A stretch of 64,000 nucleotides of DNA, from contig SRSI01000050.1 of assembly GCA_005656395.1 (NCBI GenBank), positions 2,790,001 through 2,854,000 of the forward strand, read 5' to 3'. The translations under genes were made by a program, and so were the position numbers. The DNA is from Strongyloides papillosus (Eukaryota; Nematoda; Chromadorea; Rhabditida; Strongyloididae). This document shows, one piece after another, positions 23,749 to 36,696 of the stretch. How positions within the stretch are numbered: position 1 is the first letter of the stretch; each line of letters begins with the position of its first letter. The notes under the pieces were generated by a model that worked only from the letters and a program-made list of their open reading frames with translations, ran no database searches and was not told the origin of the DNA.

Positions 23749-24713
23749 TACCAGGGGACCCTTGGGATATTTCCAAGCACGCATTTTTGGGCTTTTTTGC
23801 ACTTTTTTCGATTATGTTTATACACAAGCGTTTAAAAAGTAAAAATAATAATTATTGTCAATAAATATCATTAAAAATATAAAAAACATTGGTACCCAAA
23901 CGATTAAAATTCATGAAAAAACGGTAAATTTCAATAGGCGAATAAAACCATATAATTACTTTAATAATAAGATTGTAGTTGTTGTTTATTTGAAATATAA
24001 CCCCAATAAATTGCTTTTACATCTACTATTATTAAAAATTAGATTGCCAGCTACAATTGACATTTTGATTCTGTTTCTACTACTCTATACTAGAGCTGGT
24101 AAATTTAGTTAATTGATCATTTTATTTTGATAATGATAAATCTGATTTCCACATGAAACTTAGATTTCTACATCATTTGAATCTCAAAAAAAATTGACAC
24201 ATTACACATTCTTTCAATTAACTTTCTCTCATTTTATTCTACTGTCAATTAAAAGTTCCAAATTCACTACAAATTCTTACTAGAAAAAGCTACATGAAGC
24301 TAGAAAGCGACAAAAAGAACTTTTTTTATCAATCATTGGAAGATGAAAATTATTAGCTGACATTATTTCTAATAAAAAGTTCTTAAATACAAGAATAGTA
24401 TTTTTATAAGAGCAGAGATATTTTAGAATGAAAAAATACATTAAATAAACTTGCATGATTTTGTTATTATTAAGAACTTCGTAGATTGAAGCAATATGAT
24501 TACATTGCCAGTTATTTTGTACTTATAAATCATAAAACAAAAAAATTTTATAAACAGAAATACTAAGAAATTAAAAGAAAACCATTTATTTTTAGAATAA
24601 CGTATTAATGTACAGAAAAATTACAAAAAAACGACTTAATAATAATGAAAACAATAAAATAAATATAAATTAATAAGGAAACTACATAATTTTATTTGAA
24701 AAAAGTTTGTAGA

Positions 24714-24785
24714 TGCGTTTATCGGGAATCGAACCCGAATCGGCCGCTTGGAAGGCGGCCATGCTGACCATTACACCATAAACGC
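24714..24785 (-). tRNA. tRNA-Gly (TCC), right copy
   Basis: Mirror copy of the gene at 13566-13637 with the same acceptor, anticodon TCC and T arm. A T-run follows downstream on the minus strand. Confidence 0.95.
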
Positions 24786-25570
24786 GACCCCCCATGCATA
24801 CCGACTTTTTTCCGTTCTTACACATATTCTAACTTTTTTTATTTAATATCTCATTTATCATATAGTATTTATGTTGTAAGTTAAAGAATGATAAAATATT
24901 TGTTTATCGTTTAGTTGCAAGAGAATCTACCGTCAAATCAATTAAAAATAAATGAATGTTCTTCAAAATATTAAAAATTGAAAATAGTTGTTAAATCAAG
25001 AATTTTAAATAAAAAGATTTATTAAGAATTTTTTGGTATATATGGACAAAAGGCATTGAAATTTACTACAATTCTTGTAAAATTTGTACATTATAAGAAA
25101 ATTATTTCGAATATATGTTTAAATTACAAATTACTTTATTTTTGAATTTTTTATTTCAAAAATTGACAGTTTGAATAAATAGACAATTCACATGTAATTT
25201 TCTATGGTTATAAACTTGAAAATGCCAAAAGGAGAATTATAAACAATTTCAAAGAAGAAAATCTAATTTTTGGTAATTAAGAAGCTTTTTTAAATTCATT
25301 CAAAAAATTTTAAAGCTGAAGAATTGACCTCAGAATTCAATAATTACCTCAGAAGGAGTCTTATAAACAAACAGCTTTCAAATAATAACAGTCCACTTTT
25401 TTTTTAATTTTATTCGTTAACAATCCATATGTCAGTTTATGAGCTGCAAAAGTTTGAATGCCACTGTATAGACAAATATAGTGAATAAAGACATAAATAT
25501 TACCTATTCGATCTAGAGTTGATCACTAAATATTACTATTAATAATTATGTAGAAGACGGTTTTAAACGT

Positions 25571-25687
25571 CTTACGCTCATATCCTACTGAATGCACCAG
25601 ATCCCATCTGATCTCTGAAGTGAATCAGTTGCGAGCTATCTTAGTACTTGGATGGGAGACCTCCTGGGAACCGTTAGTGGCGTAAGT
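25571..25687 (+). rRNA. 5S ribosomal RNA, right copy
   Basis: About 117 nt, apparently identical to the left-arm gene. The terminal helix (CTTACGC with GCGTAAG) closes the molecule, and the internal control region AGTACTTGGATGGGAGAC is intact. A run of six T follows within a few bases as terminator. Repeats matching 12240-12420 and 12900-13090 bracket this copy too. Confidence 0.9.
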
Positions 25688-26199
25688 CTTTTTTCTTAAC
25701 TTATTTGTAATAGTAAAATAACAATCACAACTTTTTCATACATATAGTTTTATTTGCTTCATTAGAAATTCATAGTAATCACTGAGAGATATAACAAAAT
25801 ATATAAAATTTCAGTTATCATTTTTATTTTAATTCACTTTTATGTATAATTTTATATCATAAGTGCAATTAGACAACTAAATATATGCTTTACAAGAACC
25901 ATTTATCAATATACCATTGAGAAAAAATGCGAAATATTAGGAGCGATTTCTGACTCCAATCCAAAATTTTGAAAGCTGAAGAATTAACTTCAGAATTCAA
26001 TTTTACCTCAAAATTGGGTTTCGTAAACCGACGATTTCACCCTAATATCAACCTACTTTTCTGTTATTTCATTCGCTTACAATTTTTATGTCAGTTGATA
26101 CGCAGCAATTGTATTTACAATAATATAGTTCAATGTTTTAATAAGGATACCGGAGAAAATTATCCCCACTTTATTTAGAGAAGTAACGAGGCAGATCAA

Positions 26200-27456
26200 T
26201 TTTTTTTCGATATTGAAACTTTTTTATAACTGAATATACGTAACTTTATGTGCTGATTTCAAAAAACGCAATATTTTTTTAATCTGAAGTCCCGTTCTTG
26301 AGATACAGGTACTTAAAGGTGTTTTGTTGTGTTAGTCTTGACCCCCTTAGAGTTATTCGTTTTATCTGAAATTTTACTGGTATATATAGTTTTAGATACT
26401 AATAATATTAAAATAAAAAAAGTTAAAATTTCAAGTTCATTCTCGAGATTTTGGATTTTTTCCAAAATGGCCGAAAAAAACCTAAATTCTTACATTTTAA
26501 AATGATATATCAGGATTCAGAGAAGGAAATCGAAAAAAAGAAAAAAACTATCCTAAGTTTTTCTTTAACTTACATTTTGAGTATAATCCCAAGAAAATCG
26601 AAAAACTTTAAGTACCATAAAACCGTTGCAGAAATTTTTTGAAAAAAAATTTTTTGTATTTATTTAAAAAAAGTACGTCAAGATGAAACTTTTTAAGAAA
26701 AGTGTTTCTACAACTTTTATGTAGAATTAAATTCTCTATCGAATGATATTTATATCATGTTGATTCACTTATCCGTTCTCGAGATATAAAGAAAAAAGTG
26801 ATTTTTTAATTTTTTAAAAAAGTGATTTTTTTTACTTTCAAGAAAGGAAAAAAGTTTCAATACGTCAATTTTTTCAGAATGTCTTAAATTTCCCCCTTAG
26901 AGAAATTTGTTGCGAATATTTTAAGATATTTACCGTTCATTTAACTCTTTTCATTGTTGAGTTAGTCAAAAAACAAATTGGTCAATTTTTTTTTCTAATT
27001 TTTAAATTTTAAGAAAAAAGTATGCAAAGATGAAACTTTTTCAATATGAAATGTTAACAAAATTTATGTGGAATTTAATACTCTATCGAATGACATATAT
27101 ATCGTCTTAATTCCATTATCCGTTGTCGAGATACATCTAATTAAGTACCAAATACTGAAATTCGGTACTTCCATTTTTCCGTCAATACCGATTTTTTTAT
27201 TCGAAATTTCACATATAGACGTAATTTTTAATGCTTATTACATGCAAACTATAAAATTTACCAAAAAAGTCCGATCCCGAAAATAGTAAGTCATCGAAAA
27301 TTCCCCTATATCTCAGAGGAAAAGTTTACTTCTTAAATGGTTTTGGTTATATGCACTATTTTTTGTTAAAATGAAAATGTATTTTAAATATGTTGAACAG
27401 AAAAAATAAATATTAGCTTCATTTGAATTTTTGCTCTTGAGATACATCTACTTCAG
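26200..27456. repeat. Diverged tandem repeat array, right copy
   Basis: Mirror of 10895-12150, with recurring CCGTTCTCGAGATAT-type motifs near 26288, 26450, 26775, 27125 and 27440. The short frames here that mirror those on the left are repeat sequence. Confidence 0.55.
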
Positions 27457-28791
27457 TAAGAATAATACTAGAATTTGTAATCTCCCCAAAATAAAAAATT
27501 ACAAAAACAACTGATTTTTTAAAGAAAGTAAAAACAATAATTCATTAAAGTCATTGGACCAATTGTTTTAAACAATTTCAAATATTAATTTATATTCCTA
27601 AGAATATAGTAGATAGGATAGGTGAAAAAAGTGGTTTTTATTTAATTATATATAATTTTTGTGCCGACTAAAATTTTTTTTAATCACTGCAATATATGAC
27701 AATCATTAAGATATAGTGAAAAACTTAAAAAGAAATTATATTCGGCCTTTTGAAACTTAACGAAATTTTTATTAAATATCATTAAATCCTATAATAAATT
27801 AAATTTTTTACTCCAAATCTTTTTATGTTAAAATGATCTATACTAAATCGTTTCAAACTATTGTAATATAGTTATCCATATTATAAGTTTTAAAAAAAAA
27901 TGTTTAAAATTTATGATATGGTGATGCACACACTTATTTTTTTAAAAAATGTAAAAATATCTAAAAGTTTTGCTTTGCTTTGTAAAAATCACAAAAAAAA
28001 TTAACCTAATTTCTAAGTTTGAATTGTTCACCAATACATTTTGAAAGTAAATTTTACAATATTTTATTAAAAAAATCACCAATACATTGATGTAAATATA
28101 TTTTAAGCTTTTAAAGTCTATATAAATTTATTCAATGCGAAAAGTGTCTGAGTAATGGTTTTGATTTATTTTTAATCTTTTTAACTTAAAAGAATCTTTT
28201 TATCGTTTTGAATACATTCAAAATTTTAATTTTCACAACACATTTTAAAAAGTTTCTTTATTAAAAAATATAAAACAAAAATTATACATAAAAAATGTAA
28301 AAGTATTCTTTATTATGTTACCAAAATGCGAAATGATAAAATAACAATCGCAAAAATTGTATCATTTTAAGTTAAATAACTATGAAATACTTATGATCAA
28401 CCTCAAATATTACTAATTCTTTAAAAAGTTAACCAAACTTAAAACTAATCTGTATTTTAAATTTCTATCATATTTAATAACTTAAAGCACCCATATTAAT
28501 TAGAATTTTAATTTAAACATTTTTCTTAATTTTTTTTCTATACTAAAAATTTGTAGAAAGATTATTCAAACTTAGAATCTTAAATGATTTTAAAATCATG
28601 AGAATATGTAATAAAACAATTTTGATAAAATATGTTTTGTAAATTTTTAACATTCAAAAACCTATAAAATTTTAATAATAATTATTAATATTTTAAAATA
28701 CAAAAATATTTCTTGGAATCTTGCAAGTATGCTATTATAAAACAAAAGATTTTTAATTTTTTCTAGAATTCTAAATATTTTTCAGAAAATA

Positions 28792-28837
28792 CAAGCCCTG
28801 CGGGCAAGTAGCGACGAGCGAAGCGAGTTGCTGCTTG
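28792..28837. repeat. GC-rich mirror-symmetric motif, right copy
   Basis: Mirror of 9513-9558 in the opposite orientation, with no visible difference. Confidence 0.6.
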
Positions 28838-29857
28838 TTAAAACAAACAAACTACTAAAAAATAACTACGATCAAAAAACTTATTAAAACTTTTTGCAAT
28901 TTTAAGTTGATCAAAATTTATTCTAACCATCTTTTATTTATTGATCTCGTAGAAAGAGCTTCCTATAGAATTTTAAAAACACTTTATGCTTTATCAGTTT
29001 TACCAATTAATGGAATTGATCTCTTAAGAAAGTTTACTAAATCTATTTCAATCTTTACGAGAAGCAATCTTTTATTAGTTTCTGATGGGGAAACTCAAAA
29101 TGTTTAATTTGATATTCCCAGCCCATAATCCTCATACAAATCCAAGACTTTATCTTTTATCTCTATAATTTTATCATATTAGTTGCTTTGGAATATTTAT
29201 CTTCAATAACAATTTGAATTAAAAAATACCTTCAAAATTTTAAGGTTCTCTTTCGGGAAATTAGAAACTGAATTGTGTTAAATTGATAATTTTTATAAAG
29301 TTGAATTTTCTCAAGAATAAAAAAAGTTTAAAATGTTTGATTTTTATGTTTTCCAAATAAATCGCGTTAGTAACGTGGGTTTCATTTTGTTTAGAGATGT
29401 TCAATTCCATTAATAGCTGATTTTTTTCCATATATGATCATCTTATGATATCAATGGTATTTACGAACATTATTTTAAAATTAAAATCGTTAAAAAATTG
29501 CCCTCCAAGATATCAAAAATAATATATACCAAATTTTTAAATCTGATACAAAATTGAAGAATGTAAAAGACCCCTAATTCTAGAGTTGATAAAATTTGAA
29601 TATTATAGATGTAACAAATCATCGATAAATCACCTTAATTATAATTCCATTTCTTCTTTTCTTTACATTTTAATGCATTATTTTAACATTGTTGGTTCTA
29701 ATTAAAAACTTTTGAATATAAAATTGAATAAAATTTTATCAATATTAATATTTTCGAAAATTTAACTGAAAATTTGAAATAATTTATTGTTATATTCAAA
29801 TTTCGTATGTAAAAAAATATGATTTAATGAGTAGATTTTTTGTACGAATTACCTACA

Positions 29858-32800
29858 ATGTTCTTAAAGTTATATTGGTTGGGTGCTACTTTGGCTATGA
29901 TGCCATTTCTAATACAGCTTGAAGGATTGCATCGTAAGGATCTTTTTCCTAACGTTCCGGAGACTATCAACAAAACAACATTTCCTCTTGGATTAGAAGT
30001 GATAACTGATTCTGATGTCGTAATGGTAAAATGTCCCGATTATAAATATAAACATAATGTTTCTGGATATGAGATTGCCCCCAATCTTGATATTTTTAAA
30101 GAAGAAGAGATATTTCGTGATCCTAATAACTTGTTTGCATGGGTACCTTTGTTAAGACAACCAACCAATCAAACAAAAATTAATTGTGGTAATGTTCAAA
30201 TCAAAACTGGCGAGGATTCTATCATATTAAAACAATGGATTTTTAATGTTAAATGGGATGATTCTGCAATTGACGAAATCCCTGTGGGTACAACAATTAT
30301 GGACGACTCAATCCCAAAAACTCACGTTCACTGTTCTTCTGAATCTGAAGATGTATTAATTGTGTCTAAGAATAAAGAAGATAACAAAGCAGTAAAAATT
30401 GATCCAAAAGATATCAAGAGTCCATATGCAAATCAAATGTTTTATTATTTTAAAAAGTCTAGTGAAAATAATAAAGACTCAATTAAAAAACCTTGCTTTA
30501 TATATAAGGGAGTCAAGGGTTGTCCAATTTTTAATTTACCTGACTATAGTGAATATTCTTCTATTGGTGAAGTAAAGAAAATAGACATTAATGGCTTAGA
30601 AGGACAGAAAAAAAAGATTAGAATAAATCTTAAAAAGGAAATGATGAAAAAATTTTATCGTTATGAAGAAATATCTTTATCAAGAATGAGATATATGAAA
30701 AATAGCACTGAAGTTATTAAAGGCTCTACAATAACAATAACTTCAAGTTTTGTTATAAACGGATTCGACTTAGTGAAGTTGGTATATAATTGTTGGACTG
30801 CTCAAGGAAACAAAACCGTATCTCAAACATATTACTTTGGGCCAGGTCCTATAAACTATACGTTGGACAAGACTGAAGAAATTTCTGCAAATGATACTTC
30901 TATAAAAGTAAAATGCGACACTACTTATTTGAATGTCGGTTACTTGAAAGAAGTTGAATATAATGGAACTCATGCAAACGTTAATGATCTAGAGTCTACT
31001 GATAGCTTAAGAGGAAAATTTTCTAAAGGAGAAAACTCTATATCTTTTGTAGAAAGCAATAATGGCACTACAGTAATAAGTTGTATATACAAGACTTTGG
31101 ATGGAAGTATCACGACAACTACAAAATTTGTTAACAAAGATACGATTGCTTTGAATGCTCAAAGACTAGCAGATCAAATATTAAACAACATAACATCCCA
31201 ACACAACAAGACTAAAATGTTAGAACTAGCTACAATGGAAAAAACATTTGTGAAACAAATAGACAAGATAAAAGAAGAATCGGAGGAAAATCAAAAGTCT
31301 GCGCTTCAAAAATTTTCGGATAAAGTTGGAAAGACCAAAGCCATCTCTTTAATTGTTGGAGTCATTCTTCTTATCTTAATTATCTTGGCTGTTCCAGTAG
31401 TAATTCTTTACAAAAAATGGTTGAATCCGTTCCTTATAATGTTAAAACACAAGAGAAAATATCCCAACGTCTATGTTTTCTGGGATAATCTGACGAACGA
31501 GTCTTTTGATAACTACTGTAAGATAATAAAGGACAAAAAGTACTTATCTGATAAGGTACTAAATCGGAAAGTTATCCAAAAAGTGGAAGGAGGTGAAGAA
31601 GTCGACATCGGCATTAGTCATCTTTTTGATGAAACGCTAGTTGATTGCTACAAAAACTTGTTCAGGAAAATTCAAGCTCACTATATTTATACTGATGCAG
31701 AAAAAAGAAAGTATATCCTTTCTGATGTAAGTTTATAAATTCTAATAATATAATTCTATCATTTTAGGGTCCAACAAAAGATAATCAATCTTCCTTCTGG
31801 CAGATGATTTATGAGGAGGACATTGCCACGATAATTACCATAATCTATGACAAAAACTCTGGAGACAATGATGAGGTTTTAAAAGATCTATATTGGAAAA
31901 AGGATAAAACTACATACAAAGACATTGTTGTTACCTGTTTGGATGTGATCAAAGTCAATGTTCTTTCTGTCTCAGGATACAAAATAATGTTGGAAAGGAA
32001 AGGAAGTGAATCAAAATATTTGGATATATTTCATGTTTCTAATTGGAAAGGAAATGAGATACCTCAGTCGGATCTCCAATTTGTTAATATATATAAGGAA
32101 ATTATCAAAAATGCTCCTAAGAAGAACATACTTATTCACTCAACACAAGGAACTGGAGCCCGTGTATACATGCTCACCTATTTCGCATGTATATACGATG
32201 CATTGATATCTGATAGAGACATTGATTGCCCCATGACAGTTATCAAGAGTATCCGTGACAGACGGTACGGAGGAAACTTGGTGCCATACGAGTTTGCCTA
32301 CATGATTAAAGCTCTCGTAACAGCATTCTTCAACAACAGGATTCTTATTGACTTCTCACAACGTCGTACTGATTTTACCTCCAGTTATGACAGCTACTTC
32401 TATGATTATTTAAAACGAAGAGACAAGATGGATGAAGTATTAAAAAAGTTCCTAGAATTCGTCAATATTGTTGATGAAGGAAAGATGTACGAATACAAAT
32501 CTGTCTTCTATACTCTAGGAAGAATGGACCAGAATGCACTTCCTTTTTACTGCAAGCGATACTATGATGCAATCGACAATTATCTAACTGGTAAAGACAA
32601 GAAGAGATACCGCTACAGTGACATCCAATGTCTTGATGCAAATGGGATCACTGTTAATGGAAAACCTGCCTGGGACACAGAAAGCTTTATTCATGCTAAT
32701 AAGTTTGAATATACCACAAAAAACAAGATAACTAGAAAATTGATTTTATGTCAGGTAGGGTTTTAACATTAATATCATTAAAACTTACTTTTTTAGGCAC

Positions 32801-33512
32801 CACTCGATGAGACAATTGACGATATGCTTGATATGATTCTAAGATACAAAATAACTCTTGTTGTTATCTTAGTCAAGCCTGAAGAAGCTACTGGTGAAAG
32901 AAAAAAATGGCTCCCTTATTTCCCTGAAAAAGATCAATCTTTTGAAACTAAAAATTTCCGTGTTTCAAAATTAAATTTCAAAGGGTTGGATAAGGACTTC
33001 ACCACCGAAACAGAATGTAACCTTAAGAATAAAAAAGATAATTCCGAAATGAAATTCACCCTTCTCCACTATCAAGGATGGCCTGATAAGAGTAAGTTTA
33101 AATAATGAACAATACTTTTATTAATTCTTTTCTTTCAGGTGTCCCATCCGAACACATGAGTATCTATTCTCTATATAAGAGAATCATCAGTTTACGTACT
33201 GGTGATTATATAGGAATACATTGTAGTGCAGGGATCGGAAGAACCGGAACCCTCGCACTCATAATGTATTTGATTGATACTATCAACGTTTTCCCGACTT
33301 TCGATCCGATCGCAAGATTGAAGTGTCTAAGGGAACATAGGTATCTTGCTGTCCAGAAGTACAGTCAATTTGTCTTTGCTCTTATGGTCGTTTTTGAGCA
33401 TTACAAGAAACAAATTAATGATATGGACGCAGAAGCCTATGAAAAGTTTATGACCATGGCTGAAAAACTCGTTAAAAAGGAAAAAGAAATCGAAGATAAA
33501 AATAAAAAATAA
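29858..33512 (+). CDS. Receptor-type protein tyrosine phosphatase, tandem domains, right copy
   Basis: Exons 29858-31726, 31768-32754, 32797-33091 and 33139-33512 join in frame to 1,174 residues. An in-frame TTG upstream is not used, because the ATG at 29858 directly starts the signal peptide. Architecture matches the left copy: glycosylated ectodomain, one membrane helix, a dead first phosphatase domain (WKG and HSTQGTGAR) and an intact second domain (WPD, HCSAGIGRTG). The one protein-level difference noticed is a four-residue patch near codon 260 (EMMK here, GNDE in the left copy). It is produced by a lost A and a gained A a few bases apart. It is transcribed outward, away from the palindrome centre. 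Confidence 0.88.
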
Positions 33513-33737
33513 ATTGTATGGAATTCACATGTAAAATTAAATCACTTATATTAGACGACATATATAAGTTTGTTTATATAATAAATTATTAATTTAAGTC
33601 CATTTTTTAGTATATTAAGATTCCAATTGCATTTTTCATTAAAAAATTATACAAACATTTATTACAACATAAAAGTTATCAAGAGTATTTTAAAAAATTA
33701 TATGATATCAAAAAGAAGTAGAATATTTACATAAAAT

Positions 33738-34560
33738 TTACAAAAATAAAAAAAGTACAAAATTCAATAAAGACACTGATAAAACATATATAGATTGTCC
33801 TTGTATTTGGTCAGACATATCATTCCTAATGTTATTCATTTCATAATCATAAACATCTCTGCACATATTCTTAATTATTTCTTTAATAACATTTTTGTCA
33901 TCTATTTTAACTACTGAATCATTTTCTTCACCAAAACCATCCTCCATTCCATCATTAGTGGTAACTTTCTCAATCAACGTAGTATTATCGTTTCCTTGTT
34001 TTATTAATAATAGCAAAAGTTCTAAAATGTTAGAATTGTATCATAATATGATAATTTGTTAATTAATTTTATATGTAACTTTATTTGATCCGGAATCGAC
34101 CATTGAATATCATTATTAATAATCTATAATAAAAAGAAATAGGAAAATAATTATAACAAAAAACTTTATAATTTTAAAAACTCATATTTTTTTGTAGATT
34201 TTCTAAATTATTATGAGCATGACAACTATGAAGTATACAAATTTTTAATACATGGTCCCATTTATTTATATATCTTTCTAATTCAGACAAATGAGGATCT
34301 GGATCATGAGATTATTTTTTTAAAGTATTACGAATCCAAGAATTGTTTTTGCTAACTTTATTAGAACTTTAATTACAGGATCAGTGAGATTGATTGTTTT
34401 TACTCTATCAACACCTTAATTTGCATTTTCCTCAGACTTATTAACTTTAATTGGAGCGTATTCTGAACTAGAATTTCCTTACTTCTAGATCATCATGAAA
34501 ACTAACACGTTTTTGTCTACACCTAACAACAAATTGACTTCTGAAGACAACATGATAAGT
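33738..34560 (-). pseudogene. Decayed gene with C-terminal hydrophobic tail, right copy
   Basis: Mirror of the relic at 3800-4611. The last open stretch (34016-33738) is 92 codons, because a glutamine codon stands where the left copy has TAA, so the hydrophobic tail stays in frame. Upstream stretches are still broken by stops and frame changes. Identity to the left copy is visibly lower than in the phosphatase gene. Confidence 0.5.
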
Positions 34561-35403
34561 ACACTGTGAAACAATAAATGATTAAGAGATTTTGTATGTA
34601 ATAAATATACAACAAATTCATTTTAAAAATGTTATTCTACTTCTCTTTTATATTTAAAATAATAAAAAATGTTTAAAAATAATGTTGTTTTTTTTGTAAA
34701 TTAACTGATAAGTAAATTTTATTTCTGATGGATTACTTTATTCATGATTACATGAAATATCGTGTAACGAAGGAATTTCATCATTATTTTGTATTCAAAT
34801 TTGTGTGAAAAAGTCAAATCCCAATCGTAAAGATTAATAAACTATTCCAATGATTAAAGGAGCTCATTTCCAATAAAGAGTCAAAGATTAATTACCTTAC
34901 AATCAAGAAAATCATTGGTTTACAAGGATGTTAAAGTATTAGAACAATTTGAAAAAAACATATAATTTACATCATGGGAAAGTGATATTTTTCTTTGACA
35001 GAAAAGATCTATCAAATAACAAAAAAGTCTTTACATTTCATTATGAGAGAATAAAAAAAAAAGCATGTCTTTTTATCGGTTAAAGAAATTAATGAAAGTA
35101 TATAAATACTTGCATACTTTCATTTTTATCATTTTATAATTGAAGGTGCTTTTTTCTCATTGTTATAAATTACATCGACATTATACTTTGAACTCACATT
35201 TTTTCTTCTTCAGTACCTTTCGCGCTATTTTCATTTAGTCCCTTTTCATTTAACTTCTAACTCATTTATATTTTAAATCTCCAATTTAATTTATGTTGAA
35301 TGTTTAAAATCTCTATTTCTAATTTTATTATATTTAAACCGCCGATTTAATTTGTGTTAAAATATCTGAATTTTTATTACTAATTTTAATATATTTCAGA
35401 GCT

Positions 35404-36389
35404 ATGAAAACAATAACTAATATTGTCTTAATGTCTATTCTTTTTGCTACAAGCATCTATTCTCTCATTAGATGTCCAGATTTCACAAAAGTCCGAGAAT
35501 CCATTCCATTCCAACCAATGAGTGTAATCTGTGATTTAATTGAACAAGAAAAATATGCTGAATCCTACGTCTATTACATCAACGCAAATTTTTCAACGGA
35601 GACCTGTACTTACAGTCCTTTAACCAGAGCATTCATTTCTCCGCAGGTCATTATTGCTGTTGATAACAAGACCATCTATAGAAGAGGACCAAAATCTCAT
35701 ACTATAAGACCTCCCTGTCTTCCAGTAAGAGCTGAATACCTTACGGGAGATGTCTATCTTTTAATTCAAAGTATACCGCATCCAACTGGTGATATGTTTA
35801 AATTGGAGGACAGTTTCAAGAATGCAACATGTGCCAAATTCTTGATGAAGTGGCTGACATTAGTTCTGGAAACAGCACATATGAAGAAAAGCTTAAATTC
35901 ATCCGCCGTGTTACTGCTTATGATGGACTTATAGGAGATATTCAAGATGGAAAAATTCATTATGTTAGATGTGATGTTTTTGACCAACCTATTGTGGATA
36001 AAGAAATCTTTGAATGCGATTGCTTCTATGGAGCATTGGTATACACAAGTGATCACAAAAGATGGTATTCTAAAAATGGATTGGACATTGATGATGCAAC
36101 TGAGGTAGATAAGTGTATATCATACACAAATTCACCAATTTACCTTAGACGATCTATTGGTTTCGATAATGGTAGTGGAGGCTTTGACGCTAATGGAACT
36201 TTTGTTTCTATAATTTTGAAGTATAGTTCCTCGATATTAAGCTTTATTCAGTCTGGAATAATTTTTTTTGCTTTCATTATTTTGATGACGTTTTGTTTTT
36301 GCTTCCTTAAGGATTGTTTGTATCCCAACAAAAATATGGAACGCAGTCAAGGAACTAGAAACATTGGTAGCCATGTTTCACATGCTTAA
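35404..36389 (+). pseudogene. Secreted/membrane protein gene with internal frameshift
   Basis: Paralogue of 2037-2948. The ATG follows a TTTCAG acceptor-like site by 4 nt. Residues 1-20 form a signal peptide. The frame matches the left protein until about 35843, where one G is missing relative to the left copy (TTGATGAAG against TTGGATGAAG). This frame then stops near 35934, while the homologous reading continues in the next frame to 36389. That second part includes a membrane helix and a polar tail of about 28 residues that the left protein has lost. It is either a recent pseudogene or an assembly error. Without the shift the two would be about 65-70% identical. Confidence 0.65.
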
Positions 36390-36624
36390 TCATTTTAACT
36401 TTATTTTTTAATTATTTTATAATTTGTTTGTACTTTTGACTGCTTTTTTATTAAAATTTTTGATTGTTTAATTAATGATTAATTTAGTTGTTAAGGACAA
36501 CAATGCTTTATCTGATTGTTTATTAATTTTCAGAACTGTAAAGTGTTTTATTTTTATTAATATTTTTCTCCTAGGAAGCGTAAACAGGTAGCTCCGGCGT
36601 AACACGGAAATTCCGCTGGCACCT

Positions 36625-36696
36625 GGGGATATAGCTCAGGGGTAGAGCGCTCCCTTAGCATGGGAGAGGGCTGGGGTTCGATTCCCCATATCTCCA
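36625..36696 (+). tRNA. tRNA-Ala (AGC)
   Basis: A 72-nt cloverleaf with acceptor GGGGATA/TATCTCC (one G-T pair), D arm AGCTCAGGGGTAGAGC, anticodon loop TTAGCAT (anticodon AGC), T arm GGGGTTCGATTCCCC and discriminator A. A T-run follows. It lies just outside the right arm and has no counterpart on the left. Confidence 0.95.

Larger units (their letters stand above)
21330..36613. repeat. Right arm of giant inverted repeat
   Basis: Reverse complement of the left arm, ending about 12 bases before the tRNA-Ala gene at 36625. It lacks the 1,288-bp insertion and keeps an intact tRNA-Asp. Compared with the left arm it has compensating indels in the phosphatase gene and a frameshift in the outer secreted-protein gene. 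Confidence 0.93.

Noticed and set aside
28907..29107. 66-codon open frame in the right arm
   Set aside because: The near-identical left arm has one extra T that destroys the frame, and no protein feature is present.
1735..36613. Reading the inverted repeat as a composite transposon or giant foldback element
   Set aside because: No terminal inverted repeats, target duplication or transposase at the outer boundaries, and the arms carry several unrelated host genes.
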